From Heterohyrax brucei (Eukaryota > Chordata > Mammalia > Hyracoidea > Procaviidae), in contig CM053158.1 in the NCBI GenBank assembly GCA_028571685.1, forward strand, positions 60,294,001-60,358,000: 64,000 nt of DNA. The letters are read 5' to 3'. The notes beneath the pieces are model-generated. The model searched no databases, had not been told where the DNA came from, and saw only the letters and a list, made by a program, of their open reading frames with translations. The translations under genes were made by a program, and so were the position numbers. Of the stretch, positions 33,049 to 43,576 are shown piece after piece. Each line of letters starts with the position of its first letter. Within the stretch, counting starts at the first letter, position 1.

Positions 33049-33848
33049 CAGAGATATTTAGGACATCAGCTGCCATTTCTCTGGAAGGTTGGAGAAGATC
33101 TTGAAGACACATCAATCAGTAACTCACTCTAAAACATTTTGAGGATCATGAGACGATGCCTGAAAAGTACCCAGATCCCTGACGGGCCACAGAGATCCAA
33201 ACCAAACCTCATTATGTAAGAGGAGCATCAGGAGTCAGGAGCCGCAACATGGTTAGCACATATTTGCTCGAGCTCTCCTGCTGGCTGCAAAATACTGTGT
33301 CAGATTTCACGGAAAATTCTAAAGGTCACTGTGGCACTTGACTGTGAGTGAGATGACTGTGTCACCTCCGCTGGTGCCATCCACGCCCCTTCCCGGGCAC
33401 TTCCCTCCCTGACTCAGGCCCCCGTGCCGACTTGTCCACCCTCACCCCACAAGTTCACAGTCACGCGCAGCCTCGCAGCTCCGACAGTGCTGCAGACTCT
33501 GGGTGACAAGAGGGAGATTGTTTTTGGCAAAGGCAAACCATTTGGGCTCGTGCAGCTCAACTCATACCACTGCTGCCTGAACCCACTGAGAACTGGCAGG
33601 GACAGTAGGTGGATCTTAATGAAAAAAAAATACAGGAGAGTACAGAAAAAAAGAAAAACAATGGTAATAATTATTTTTAGTTTGTAAAGTACAGAACTCA
33701 AAAAATGTATGAGATTCCTAGGTCTCTTTAAGGCCTTAAAGGGGCTTCACATGCTCCAGGAAGTGCACTTAAGGGGGTCTTATATGATCCTTTCTCAGGG
33801 TCCCTGGAGTCCCTAGTTCTTGCTATATAATGATCTGTCCAGGTCTCC
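33049..33848. other. Unique-looking sequence
   Basis: No gene or repeat called. Confidence 0.3.
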
Positions 33849-34226
33849 TGCTATGAATTGAATCGTGACCTGATTAAAGTCCCAGGCCTTGGTATCTGTG
33901 GCCATGACCTAGTCTGGAAAGAACCCCTGTGGAAATACCAGTTAAGTTTACACGACACCATTTGGCAGTAGAATAGGTTCTAATCCAGTCTGCATGGTGT
34001 CCAGTAAAAGAGGAGAGGAGACACAGAGACAGGTAGGGAGAAGATAGCAATGTGAATTGAAGACGCATCTGTACACCAAGAAACTCCTGGGGCCACAAGA
34101 GCTGAGAGAGCCAAGAAAGGATCTTGCTCTAGAGCCTTCCCACACTCTGAAATCAGACACCTAGCCTTTGGAACTGTGGGGCAATAAATGTTTTTAAAAG
34201 CCACTCAGTTTCAGGTACCTTGTTTG
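33849..34226 (+). mobile_element. MaLR-type (MLT1-like) LTR
   Basis: It reads tgctatgaattgaatcgtgacc, tggtatctgtggccatgacc, gtccagtaaaagaggagaggagacacagagac, ctagcctttggaactgtggggcaataaatg, ttaaaagccactcagttt. The order matches an MLT1-like LTR; the 3-prime end is shortened. Confidence 0.7.
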
Positions 34227-34377
34227 ACCATAGGTCTGGGGTATCATGCTTCCCTCACCAGCCACGGTCCGAGGCCCCCAGGGCTCCAAAGGCATACGCT
34301 GTAATAACAAGAACCTGGGCCTAACTCCAGCTGCCAAAACTGGCCAGAGAGTGGACCCTAGGCCCAAATGAAGGCTA

Positions 34378-34864
34378 TGTTCATAGATTGAATTGTGTCT
34401 CCCGAAAAACGTGTGTGACAATTTGTGTCCAGCAGGATTCCTCATGCCGTGAGGCTCCTCCTTGTTATAAATCCTGCCTCTATGATGTTAATGACGGAGG
34501 ATGGGCAGCAGCTGTGTTGGTGGCAGGACTCAAAGTGCAAGACTGCGTTGTGCCTGAGGCAATCTCTGGGCTATAAAGGAAAGGGAAGCCAGCAGAGAGT
34601 TGGGGAACCTCCCACCACCAAGAAAGTAGTGCAGGAAGCACCCTGTGTCCTTTACAAAGGACCTGGGGTCCATGCACTGCAGAAGCTCCCAGTTCAGAGG
34701 AAGACTGTCGACAAGAACCTTCACGCAGAGCCAACAGAGAAGGCCTTCCCCCGGACCTGACACCCTGAATTTGGACTCTTAGCCTGCCGGACTGTGACAA
34801 GATAAAATTCTGTTTTGAAAGCTAGTGATATTTCTGTTAACAGCAATACTAGATGACTAAGACA
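34378..34864 (+). mobile_element. MaLR-type LTR of afrotherian form
   Basis: It starts TGTTCATAG and ends CTAAGACA. It has gattgaattgtgtctcccg, ttgttataaatcctgcc, gttaatgac..gg, cctcccaccaccaagaaagtagtgcagg, ccctgaatttggactcttagcc, atttctgttaacagcaatactagatgac. The antisense LTR at 39254-39772 has the same order in reverse. Confidence 0.7.
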
Positions 34865-35154
34865 ATTACAAGCCAGTGTTTTTTTAAAAAAACAGATTTG
34901 GAAGGTTACAAAAGCCAAACATTTAGATTTTCTGTTTAATGCTCTCCCTAAGCTGCATCATCAGAGAGATCAAAATGAGACAGGACGTGTATAACCCATG
35001 GCAAGGGCAGAAGAGCTGTTAGCCTGCAGGCTCAGCAGAAGGCCCGACTTGCCCAGGCATCGTGCAGGGTTTCTATTTTCCAGATCAGGCTCCTGAAGGA
35101 GGATCCCTACTGCTTGCATACTGTGTTCACTTGAAGACTACTGCTTTAGAAATT

Positions 35155-35284
35155 GGACATCCTGGTGGCCTAGTGGGTTAAGTGCCACATCTGCTAACCA
35201 AAAGGTCAGCAGTTTGAATCTGCCAGGTGCTCCTTGAAAACTCTATGGAGCAGTTCTACTCTGCCCTGTAGGGTCACTATGAAA
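35155..35284 (+). mobile_element. AfroSINE, cut by an L1
   Basis: Head and middle are near consensus (tggtggcctagtgggttaag; ctgctaaccaaaaggtcagcag; cctgtagggtcactatgaaa). The 3-prime tail is missing at the L1 junction. ATGAAA occurs at the junction (35279-35284) and after the L1 (35740-35745), a possible short target duplication. Confidence 0.8.
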
Positions 35285-35739
35285 AGCCTGAACACACCTA
35301 GGTGGTGCCTCCCTAACCAGCACTGACTGCTCTGACAGGGATCACAATAAAGGGGCAGAACTGGAGAAAAGTGGAGAACAAAATTCAAACTCACAGAAAG
35401 ACTGACTTACAGTCTGACAGACACTGGAGAAGCCCCAAGAGGACAGCTCCAGGATACCCTTTTACTCATACTGAAGTGACTCCTAAGGTTCAGTTTTCAG
35501 CCAAAGAGGAGACAGATCCCCCAAACAAAACAAGGCTGAATGAGCGCACCCATCCAGGAGCAAGGGTGAGAAGACCGGAGGGGACAGTAAAGCTGGTAAC
35601 GGGGAAGCCAAGGCGGAGAAGGTATGGATGTTGACAGGTTGTGTGGTGGGCCACCAATGTCACAAAACAATACATAGATTGTTTAATGAATAATTAATTT
35701 TCTCTGCAAACTTTTATCTAAAGCACAATAAAAATAAAA
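35285..35739 (+). mobile_element. L1 3-prime UTR, 5-prime truncated
   Basis: It has agcctgaacacacctaggtggtgcc, actgctctgacagggatcac, and the end gcaaacttttatctaaagcacaataaaaataaaa. Same 3-prime UTR family as 11.0-12.1 kb. Confidence 0.75.
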
Positions 35740-35779
35740 ATGAAACCTATATATTGTTTTAAAAAACCAAGATGATAGG

Positions 35780-35990
35780 TACCAGGACCCACTGCTATCA
35801 AGTCGATTCTGATTCATGGAGACCCCACAAGTGTCACAGTAGAACTGTGTCTGACAAGTTTTTTAATGCTTGACTTTTCAGAAGTAGATTGCCAGGCCTT
35901 TCTTCCAAGTCACCTCTGGGTGAACGGTAACCTCCAAGCTTTCTATGAACAGCTAGGTGCATTAACTATTTGGACCACCCAAGAAGTCCA
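35780..35990 (-). mobile_element. AfroSINE variant, antisense
   Basis: It reads ctgctatcaagtcgattctgattcatgg, agaagtagattgccaggcctttcttccaagtcacctctggg, gaccacccaagaagtcc. Long variant with extra middle segment. Confidence 0.75.
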
Positions 35991-36034
35991 GATGAAGGGT
36001 AGAAATGTTTGAGACACACACCTTTAACAGTCTG

Positions 36035-36240
36035 TTCTTGCTGTTGACAGCTGCTATTGAGTCTACTTTGACTGCTGGTGACCCCATGTTCCTGAGCAGT
36101 GGAACTGCTCCACAGGGTTTTTGACACTGTGACCTTTTGCAGATCACCAGGCCTGCCTTCAAAGGTGCCCCTGGTTGGGTTCAAACCACCAACAGCACTT
36201 CTTGTTAATAGCACTTAACCACCTGAGCTACCCAGGAAAC
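36035..36240 (-). mobile_element. AfroSINE variant, antisense
   Basis: It reads gctattgagtctactttgactgctggtgacc, acagggtttttgacactgtgacc, gatcaccaggcctgccttcaaaggtgcccctgg, gttaatagcacttaacc. Same variant as 35780 and 45490. Confidence 0.75.
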
Positions 36241-36424
36241 CTTAAAACAATCTAGGTGTGCTTATGGACATGCAGTTTTGAGCCAGTTTATTCTCCCACG
36301 TTCTTCTATAAAAGATCACTCTGCCTGTCTTGCCATTCACAGGGAACCAGTGAAAGAAGATAGCAAAACTAGCTTGTAAGCAGTAAAGCACTTTACACAC
36401 GGAGGACATTAAACCAAACCCCCT

Positions 36425-36600
36425 CCCCCAAACAACAACAAAAAAAATAACATTGCCGTCAAGTTGATTCCAACTCATGGTGACCCTACAGGACAGAGGA
36501 GAACTGCACCTGCCACAGGTTTTCCAAGGAGCATCTAGCGTATATGAACTGCCAACCTTTTGGTTAACACTCAAGTCCTTAATCAGTGTGCCATACACAC
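36425..36600 (-). mobile_element. AfroSINE, antisense
   Basis: It reads attgccgtcaagttgattccaactcatggtgaccctacagg, ttttccaaggagcatctagcg, gaactgccaaccttttggtta. The tail end carries acaacaaca, as in RTE 3-prime ends. Confidence 0.8.
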
Positions 36601-38076
36601 TGAGGCGGTGCCTTCCCGGAAGTGGCCTCTGCAGTGCTGCCCCAGCCACTACACACTGTGCCTGGAATAACTGCAGAGCTTCGGCCAGATCGCAAGTGGT
36701 CAGGGGGTTTCCAAGCATGCAGACAGGCCAGAGGATGCCCAGGATCATCAGGAAAAAGGGCAGAGGATGAGCCATCCTGCCCGGTGCTTCCATATCAGGA
36801 ACACAGCCAAGAAATAGGAAGCGATTGGGTGATACCCTTCTCATCAGTCAAAATATCCCAAGCCCAACTACCGTATTTCTTAATGAGGAGTCAACAGGGG
36901 CTTTTCTGTTGAAAATTTACTCTCTTAGTCGTAATTTTAAAAACCAGGCTTCTTAGCAGCCAGTTGCTCTGGGGAAAGTGTGTGTGGATGTGTTCAAGGT
37001 GGGGATGCAGAGGGCCTGCGCAAAGAAGGAGGTGGACTCCATACAGAGCACTCAGCTGTGTCACTCTTCAGAGAGCAGTCATCTGATCTCAGCATTGCCA
37101 GGTGTGACAGTGTCCAGAGGACTGTCTAATCATTGGTAGAAGTATCTTACAAAAACACTCTTTAAAAGTGTCTTCAAAATCGGATGTGTTCTACACTGTA
37201 AAGTGTAGAAAGAATCTGACTCTTAAAAAAGAAGTATGTTTTGGTCCTTAAACATTCAGCATCATTTTGGAACTATTTAGATATCTAGAAAGTTAACATA
37301 TATAGCTAGTTCATGCCCTGATACTGACAAGAAACAAAAAAGATATTCTGTAATTGAGAGCACTCACTAACTAAGATTGGACTGATCCCAAATGAACCAG
37401 ATGTTTCTACACTTACTATTGCACTCTTCAAATTCCATTCTGTTGAAAGCATCACTCTCAGTGGGGTAGCTTTGCCCCCAAGAAGATAAAAATTGGTTCT
37501 TGAGGGTGAAAATTTTTAAAAATTTTTTTGTATATAAAGAACAGGCATATATACAGTACATAGATGGCTATACAGTATATTTGTTTTATTAAAATTTCAT
37601 GAGGGGCAATTAGACAAATACATCTAAAAAGACTCCGTAGGGGTTTAGTTCTAGAAAAAAGGCTGGGAAATGATTTTATCAGTGGTGGAAAGAAAGAGCA
37701 CCTCTTGTTTTCTGGCTCTCACCTCTTGTCTTTGTTTGCTGAGAGAGTAACTGGGGACACTCATGCTAACCTTCCCTCAGTGATAACAGGAACAGAATTT
37801 GCTTATACATCACAAAGGCTTCTATAACCAGCGTCCTGGCCTTTGGGCCACTTTGGGTTGGCCCCAGGTGCTCTGGAGCATCAGAGGGTGAGGAAGAGGC
37901 CACACTCTCCTCACAGTACTCTACAGGTTAGCAGAGAGGGGCCTTTAGGCATCTTTAGGCATCTCCATGTCTCCATGCAGAAACAGGAGACACACATAGG
38001 ACACCATAGCAGAAGAGGTTGCCGTCAACCAAGAGAGCTCCTGGTGGTCAGAGAGTGAGCTCAGAAATGAATTTCG
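36601..38076. other. Unique-looking sequence
   Basis: No gene called. A minus-strand open frame (36242-36844, 200 codons) has a hydrophobic N-terminal run but half of it is SINE sequence, so I reject it as a gene. Confidence 0.35.
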
Positions 38077-38380
38077 GCAGAGTTGGTGGTCTTTCCTTCT
38101 CCAGAAGCTTTTAAGGGATGATTCATAGCCAACGCATCTCAAATGCCACCACTACCAGTCAGTCAGCGGAAGTTTGCATGTTGCTATGATGCTAAACAGA
38201 TTTCAGTAGAGTGGGAAGAAAGGTCTGGTGATCTACCTACGACAGTCAGTGAAAACATTATGGAGCACAACAGTCCGATCCGAGATTGATCACGGGGGTG
38301 GGACAGGGCTAGGCATTGTTCTCCTGTGCATCAGTGGCCATGAATCAGAGGCTGACTTCACGATGCTGAGCAGCAACAGA
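38077..38380 (+). mobile_element. Composite SINE: tRNA-Gly-like head, RTE 5-prime and 3-prime parts
   Basis: The head is degraded but retains gggatgattcatagccaacgcatctc (38115-38140), the B-box plus 3-prime arm region of the better copy at 42304. Next comes RTE 5-prime-UTR-like sequence (gaagtttgcatgttgctatgatgct; ggaagaaaggtctggtgatctac). Last comes a RTE 3-prime-end-like part (ggacagggctaggcattgttctcctgtgcatcagtggcc...gcagcaac). It has no coding capacity and would need RTE enzymes. Confidence 0.65.
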
Positions 38381-39253
38381 CCCTGTGAACAGCTACCAGT
38401 GGAGAGGCAGTGAGACCATTCACATGTCCCTCAGCCACTCCTGGCATCTCCCGTCCACCACAAGACAGTCCTTTCATTTGAGGCAGCGAACTGTAGTCCC
38501 AGGTACCTACCACAATAGCCTTTCTAACACATTTAAGAGACTACCTGGGGCAACCACTGAGGGACAACTCACTAAGGCAGATTTGGCCATTAAAACCTTG
38601 CGGTCAGGGTCCTGTTTACAAGCCCAGCTGCCTGAGGAAGAACAGAAGGACCCAGAAGAACGGCAGAGGAGAATGGAACTATCTACTTGGGAACCTGGAG
38701 ATAAGGATGGGCTCTGTGACAGAGGAGTGGTTAAATTTGGCCAGGGCTTTGCAGAGGTCCTCCCAGACATGGCCACTCACAAAGAAAAACTTGTAAATTG
38801 ATTCAGTTAGCAGCTTTAATATGTGCTTTCATGTTAGATCCAGACAAAAAGAATGAACTTAAAAACTCTAGGTCATTTGAGGGATCTAGGGGGATTTCAA
38901 ACCTTAGGCCACACGCACTCACTTCAACAGAGGCGGTTCTGAGCGAGTTCATTCACTCTGTCCCAGACCCACCCTGTATTCAAACTAGCTTTGCCCGATT
39001 CTCCCTGTCCTCTCTTCCTGCCTCCCTTCCTCTCTCTGCAAACATCAGTTAAGCCAGGACTTCCTACCCAGCAGCAGGTGGATTTTCAGGCAGCTCTGCC
39101 AGATGTGAAATCCCTACCCCCCGATTTTAGGTTCAGGCCTCCAGGTTACTGCTCATTTTAAAGCTCAAAGCTCAAGTTCAGTTTCCTGTCTTTTCTCAGA
39201 CCTTTGGCTACCATCATTTAAGACAGAGGACTAGAAGAATTTCTCTTGGCAAG
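38381..39253. other. Unique-looking sequence
   Basis: No gene identified. The 138-codon frame at 38385-38801 starts at the SINE end and has no known domain. Confidence 0.3.
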
Positions 39254-39772
39254 TGTTTTAGTCATCATGTACTGCTCTGACAGAAATACCGTGAGTGGAT
39301 GGCTCTTACACAGTCCAGTGGGGTGTAAGTCTGAAATTCAGGATGTCTGCTCCAGGGGAAAGGAACCTCTCTGTTGGCTGGAGGAAGGTCCTTGTGTTGT
39401 GTCAGTCTTTGGTCAGGAAGCATCTTGGCACAGGAACCTCGGGTCTGAAGGACATGCTGTACCCCTGGTGCTGCTTTCTAGATGCTATGACGTTCCCAAC
39501 TCTCTGCTTGCTTCTCTTTCCTTTGATCTCTTGTAGGATAAAAAGATAAAAGTTGGTGCAAGCCATACTCCAGGGACACTCTATACTGGAGCAGGAAGGT
39601 GATCTTAGGAAGGGTTTTATAATCTCTCCTCTTTAATATAATCCTATCTATCAGGATTTACACCATAGGAAAATCACAAAGTGGAGGGCAATCACACAAT
39701 ATTGGGAATCATCCATCATCCAGCCAAATTACTATGCACATTTTGGCAAGGGGCACAATTAAATCCATGACA
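39254..39772 (-). mobile_element. MaLR-type LTR, antisense, with near-perfect target duplication
   Basis: On the minus strand it starts TGTCATGG and ends CTAAAACA. The flanks are GCAAG (39249-39253) and GTAAG (39773-39777), a 5-bp duplication with one change. Reverse of the 34378 type: gttcccaactctctgcttgcttctc, acaccataggaaaatcacaaag, gtggagggcaatcacacaatattgggaatc. Confidence 0.75.
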
Positions 39773-40306
39773 GTAAGCACCCCTATCCCTTTAAAATCTC
39801 ACTCATATAGCTTCCCCAGTTGTTTTCAGATTCAAGACACAGACTTTTTTCTACCAATTACATCAACAGCAAATGTTTAACCTAACACTGCAGTTCCCCA
39901 TGGCCTTTACTGTAACCTGGGAAAAATTATGGAGTAAACCTTGTTCAGTCCCAAAGGGCAGCTCATGGTAAGCTTCATTTTCATTGTCACAGTAGACAAC
40001 CCACAGGACTGGATGCTCTCTCCAGCTCAGCAGCAGAAGGCATTCCCTGCTGGTCTATAACAGGAGGCAAGGGAGCACACCTCCATGGGCAGAGCTACAG
40101 AGCGCTGGGATGTGTATGTCCACAGAGGGCATTTTTATTATTGAAAGAGTCAAGACTCCTTACACCATATGCAGGAGAAACAACTCTGCATGGAAAATTA
40201 AACCCTACAAGCCCTCGAGCAAAACAGGGATGAATTTGTCTACAATCTGGGTAGACGGAGATGCTGTCTAACATTGACTAATGATCCAGATACAACAAAA
40301 GTAAAG
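39773..40306. other. Unique-looking sequence
   Basis: Nothing recognised. Confidence 0.3.
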
Positions 40307-40772
40307 TATGATAGCTGGGATTATGAGTCAACTTGGCCGAGCCATGATTCTTAATGTTTGTATGTGATCACTCCCACAGTTGCAGCTGCTGTGAGTAGCC
40401 AATCAGTTTAAAGACAACTTCCTTGGAGGAGTGGCCTGCATCAATATATAAGTAGATGTTTTGGCTTTTTGCTTCCTCTGGATCCTGCCTTCTGTTCTTC
40501 TGACCTCCGGTTCTTGGGACTTAAGCCATCAGTTTATCTGCAGATCTTGGAATTCTTTGATCTTCACAGCCTAAGAATGGGAGTCCTGTTCTCTAATCTC
40601 CCAATCTTGGGGTCCCAACCCCAGCGGCTACTTAAATTGAGAGAAGCCTCCATCCTGATCCAGATGTAGGACATTCTAGCCTTCAAAATTGCATTTTCCT
40701 TGGTATAAATCTCTTGATGTCTATTTATAGACTTTACTAGTTTTGGTCTGTAGGGAACCTTAGCCTAAGACA
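40307..40772 (+). mobile_element. TG...CA LTR, complete uninterrupted copy
   Basis: Best undisturbed copy on the plus strand: start TATGATAG (T-to-A-type change in TG), gccaatcag (about 40398), aatatataagtagatg (about 40442), tctggatcctgcc, ggtataaatctcttg, end CCTAAGACA. Flanks taaag and aaaag may be a 5-bp target duplication with one change. Confidence 0.7.
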
Positions 40773-41363
40773 AAAAGACTGATAAATTTGACTACTTACC
40801 AAAAAAATAAAGAAAGACTGATATGGCAAAACAATACCATACACAAAACTAACAGACAAATGATAGCCTGGGAGAAAACTTTTGTAACACATTTCAGAAG
40901 GGCTGATGGCCCTCAAATACAAAGAACACTTCACAATTATGGGAAAAGAACAACCAGAAAAAGCAAAATAGGCAAATAAATGATACTCAAGAGAGATGAA
41001 AATGTCCTTTACACATAAGAAACGATATCCAACCTTATTTATAATAGAAACACAATGAAAACACTGAAATACAATTTCTCAGCCATCAGATTGGCAAAAA
41101 TTAGAAAGCCAAAGAACATGCCCTGTTGGTGAAACTGGGAAAGCAGCACTCTCAGATGCTGCTGACAGAAATGCAAATTGTAGCAACCCTATGAAGGGCA
41201 ATCAGGCCGTGTCTCAACAACCACACCTGTTTATCCCTTGATCTAGCAATCCTGCTTCTAGGTATTTAGCTGAAGATTTATCTTCCCACAATACATATGT
41301 ATAACATGCATAGCAACATTGAAAACAACTAATGTTCATATATAGGAGAGCGGTCAAATAAAA
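40773..41363 (+). mobile_element. Old L1 (L1M-like), ORF2 end
   Basis: It reads actgataaatttgactacttacc, cctgggagaaaacttttgtaacac, agaaagccaaagaacatgcc and ctgttggtgaaactgg, matching ancient L1 ORF2 end. It continues after the L1 3-prime UTR at 41372-41912. Confidence 0.7.
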
Positions 41364-41371
41364 TAAAAGAA

Positions 41372-41912
41372 GGTAGGAGGAACAGGATTACAGGACTAAT
41401 TGTGTGCATGAAGCACTGCCTCCTCCCCCTTGAGACCAGACCAACTGGACGGTTGGTGCCTGGCTACTACTGAACATTCTGATCAGGAACATAATAGAGA
41501 AATTTTGAAAAGAAGGGAGAAAAATGTGGAACAGAACTTTGAATATTTAAAGGATCCAGACTGAGTCCAGGGAAGACTATGGCCCTCAGCTGTTCTTCAA
41601 ATCTTGAATTGAAACTTCCCAGAAGTCCCTTTTAAACTCGGCTAACAGTTTAGCCCAGGGAGTAAAGGTTGTCACCCTTGAGTATCATGTTACTTAAAAA
41701 TACATGTTATTTCTGTAAGATCAAAGGGTTAGCAGCTGTTTTAAAGCACAAAAGACAAGGCTGGGGACCAGGAGATAAAGTACATGAAAGTGAAACAAAT
41801 GTAACAGAAATAACAATGATGTTGACACAATGTGAAGAATGTAACCAATGCCACTGATCATGAAGTCTAGACTTTGCGTATTTTCACCAAAAGTAAAATT
41901 ATAAACAAAAAG
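41372..41912 (+). mobile_element. L1 3-prime UTR inserted in old L1
   Basis: It reads ccttgagaccagaccaactgg, ggtgcctggctactactg, cattctgatcaggaac, then the end gcgtattttcaccaaaag. TAAAAGAA at 41364-41371 and 41913-41920 is a probable target duplication. Confidence 0.75.
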
Positions 41913-41920
41913 TAAAAGAA

Positions 41921-42303
41921 TGTGTATCCACAAGTGTATACATATAGCACCACGTGTAAAAAACAGCAAAGACTATCTCTTTGAACCAATATGGAGTGAT
42001 TTCCAGGATATAGTACTAAATGACAAACAGTAGAGTGCAAATGTATCCACAGATTGCTACATGTTATATAATAAATAAAGGAAGCTAAAAAAATACCAAT
42101 TTTGAAATTACTATGCTTATTTGAGGACTGAAGAAATAAGCAAGTACATTGTGGAGAACGGGACTAGGACAGCCCAGAAAAAAGGCTGATAAACCCTATG
42201 CTGCTGGCCAGGACTGGAGCTATCAGTACGAACTCATGCTTTTTCACACAGATGGATATGAAAATATACAGGTGTGGGTATATACACATGCTTTTATGTA
42301 AGG
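41921..42303 (+). mobile_element. Old L1 (L1M-like), 3-prime part
   Basis: It reads agtgatttccaggatatagtactaaatgac, gagtgcaaatgtatcc and atgttatataataaataaagg, matching ancient L1 3-prime sequence. It runs directly into the tRNA-Gly-headed SINE. Confidence 0.65.
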
Positions 42304-42365
42304 CAGTGGTAGTTCAATGGCAGTTCAGGTAGGAGATTAGGGGTTGATTCCTGGCCAATGCACCT
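42304..42365 (+). promoter_or_regulatory. Internal RNA polymerase III promoter of the composite SINE
   Basis: A-box-like gtagttcaatgg and B-box-like gggttgattcc lie at the usual tRNA spacing. Inferred by comparison with tRNA-Gly. The first arm is degraded, so activity now is unlikely. Confidence 0.55.
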
Positions 42366-42627
42366 CATGTGCTGCTACTACGTGTCTGTCGGTGGAGGCT
42401 TGCATGTTGCTCTGATGATGAATAGGTTTCAGCAAAGCATCCAGACTTAGTCAGACTAGGAAGAAAGGCCTGGTGATCTCCTTCCAAATACCAGCCAATG
42501 AAAATTGTACAGCTCATAATAGTTCAATCTGAACGGATTATAAAGATGATGCAGAACCAGGCAGCATTTTGTTCTGATGTGCATGAATTTGCTGGGGGCT
42601 GACTCTGTGACAGCTGACAACAACTAT
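42304..42627 (+). mobile_element. Composite SINE: tRNA-Gly-like head, RTE 5-prime and 3-prime parts (best copy)
   Basis: Head, 42304-42365: gcagtggtagttcaatgg (A-box region) and gggttgattcctggccaatgcac (B-box and 3-prime arm). This resembles tRNA-Gly(GCC), whose 3-prime arm reads gattcccggccaatgca. Body: RTE 5-prime-UTR-like piece (ggaggcttgcatgttgctctgatgatg; gtttcagcaaagc; gactaggaagaaagg) matching 62560-62680. End: RTE 3-prime-like piece (gatgatgcagaaccaggcagcattttgttctg, gacaacaac). Resembles an RTE-mobilised SINE with both LINE ends kept. No coding potential. Confidence 0.75.
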
Positions 42628-42695
42628 TTTATATGTATTTGTGATGGCTAGGATTGTGTGTCAACTTGGCTGGGCTATAATTCTCAGTGTTTATA

Positions 42696-43199
42696 TGAGG
42701 TCTGAAAATTAAGTTCATGAACTTAACTGTTCTAAGTGCTACGTACCTCATTGCTGAATACCACTATGGTCACCTTCAAAGTACTACCCTTGGGAAGCTA
42801 TGCCTGACATCAGCTGGAATGGGCATTGTGCATGGTGGCAAGTTCACTTAATTGTATAGTAGTCTGTGAGGGAGTTTTTAGCCAGTAAACAAATAACTGT
42901 ATTGGAACACCCTCCCTACTCACCTGATCTGGCCCCCGTGAATTTTTTCTTTACTGCAAATAAGGAAATAATGAAAGAAAGACATTTTGTTGACATTCAA
43001 GACATCAAGGGTAATATGATGACAGCTCTGATGGCCATTCCAGAAAGAGTTCCAAAATTGCTTTGAAGGGTGGGCTAGGCACCATCATCGGTGCATAGCT
43101 TCCCAGGGGAAGTATTTTGAAGGTGACCACAGTGATATTCAGCAATGAATATGTAGCACTTTTTCTAGGATGAGTTCGTGAACTTAACTAGCAGTCTCC
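42696..43199 (+). mobile_element. Deleted mariner element, first copy
   Basis: TA at both ends (42694-42695 and 43200-43201). The terminal repeats pair: left gtctgaaaattaagttcatgaactt, right inverse gactgctagttaagttcacgaact. About 0.5 kb, versus about 1.3 kb for an intact mariner. Contains only the C-terminal transposase remnant, at 42866-43066. Confidence 0.85.
42866..43066 (+). pseudogene. Mariner transposase C-terminus, third catalytic residue changed
   Basis: DDE/D-type transposase fragment. It reads HPPYSPDLAPVNFFF then HFVDIQDIKGNM, the C-terminal mariner block. The Asp expected after LAPx is Asn here (LAPVN), so even this domain would be inactive. The upstream part is deleted. Confidence 0.8.
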
Positions 43200-43576
43200 T
43201 ATGTGATCACTCCCATGATTGCAACTGCTGTGAGTAGCCACTTTGGAAGTATGGCCTGCATCCAGGTAGATGATGACGTCCTAGCTTTTTCTTTGCTCTG
43301 GATTCTGTGGCTGCCTCCTGTTCATTTGACCTCTGGTTTTTGAGACTTGAGCTATTTGCTTATCTACAGATCTTGGAATTTATTGCTCTTCACAGCCTGA
43401 GAGCAGGAGCTCTGCTCTCTGACCTGGATGATCTTGGTTTCAACTACTCTTACAGCTATGTGAATCCAGAGAAGCCTCCCTCCTGATCCACATGTTGGGG
43501 ATGTTCCAGCCTCTACAATCATGTGAGCTATTCCTTGATGTAAATCTTTCTCTCTTTATATGCGTGTGTGTGTATA

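Noticed and set aside
36242-36844. 200-codon minus-strand frame with hydrophobic N-terminal stretch
   Set aside because: Overlaps an antisense AfroSINE and ends in unique sequence with no known domain; hydrophobicity alone is not evidence of a secreted protein.
42304-42365. Functional tRNA-Gly gene
   Set aside because: The 5-prime arm and anticodon region are degraded and RTE-like sequence is fused at the 3-prime end; it is a SINE head.
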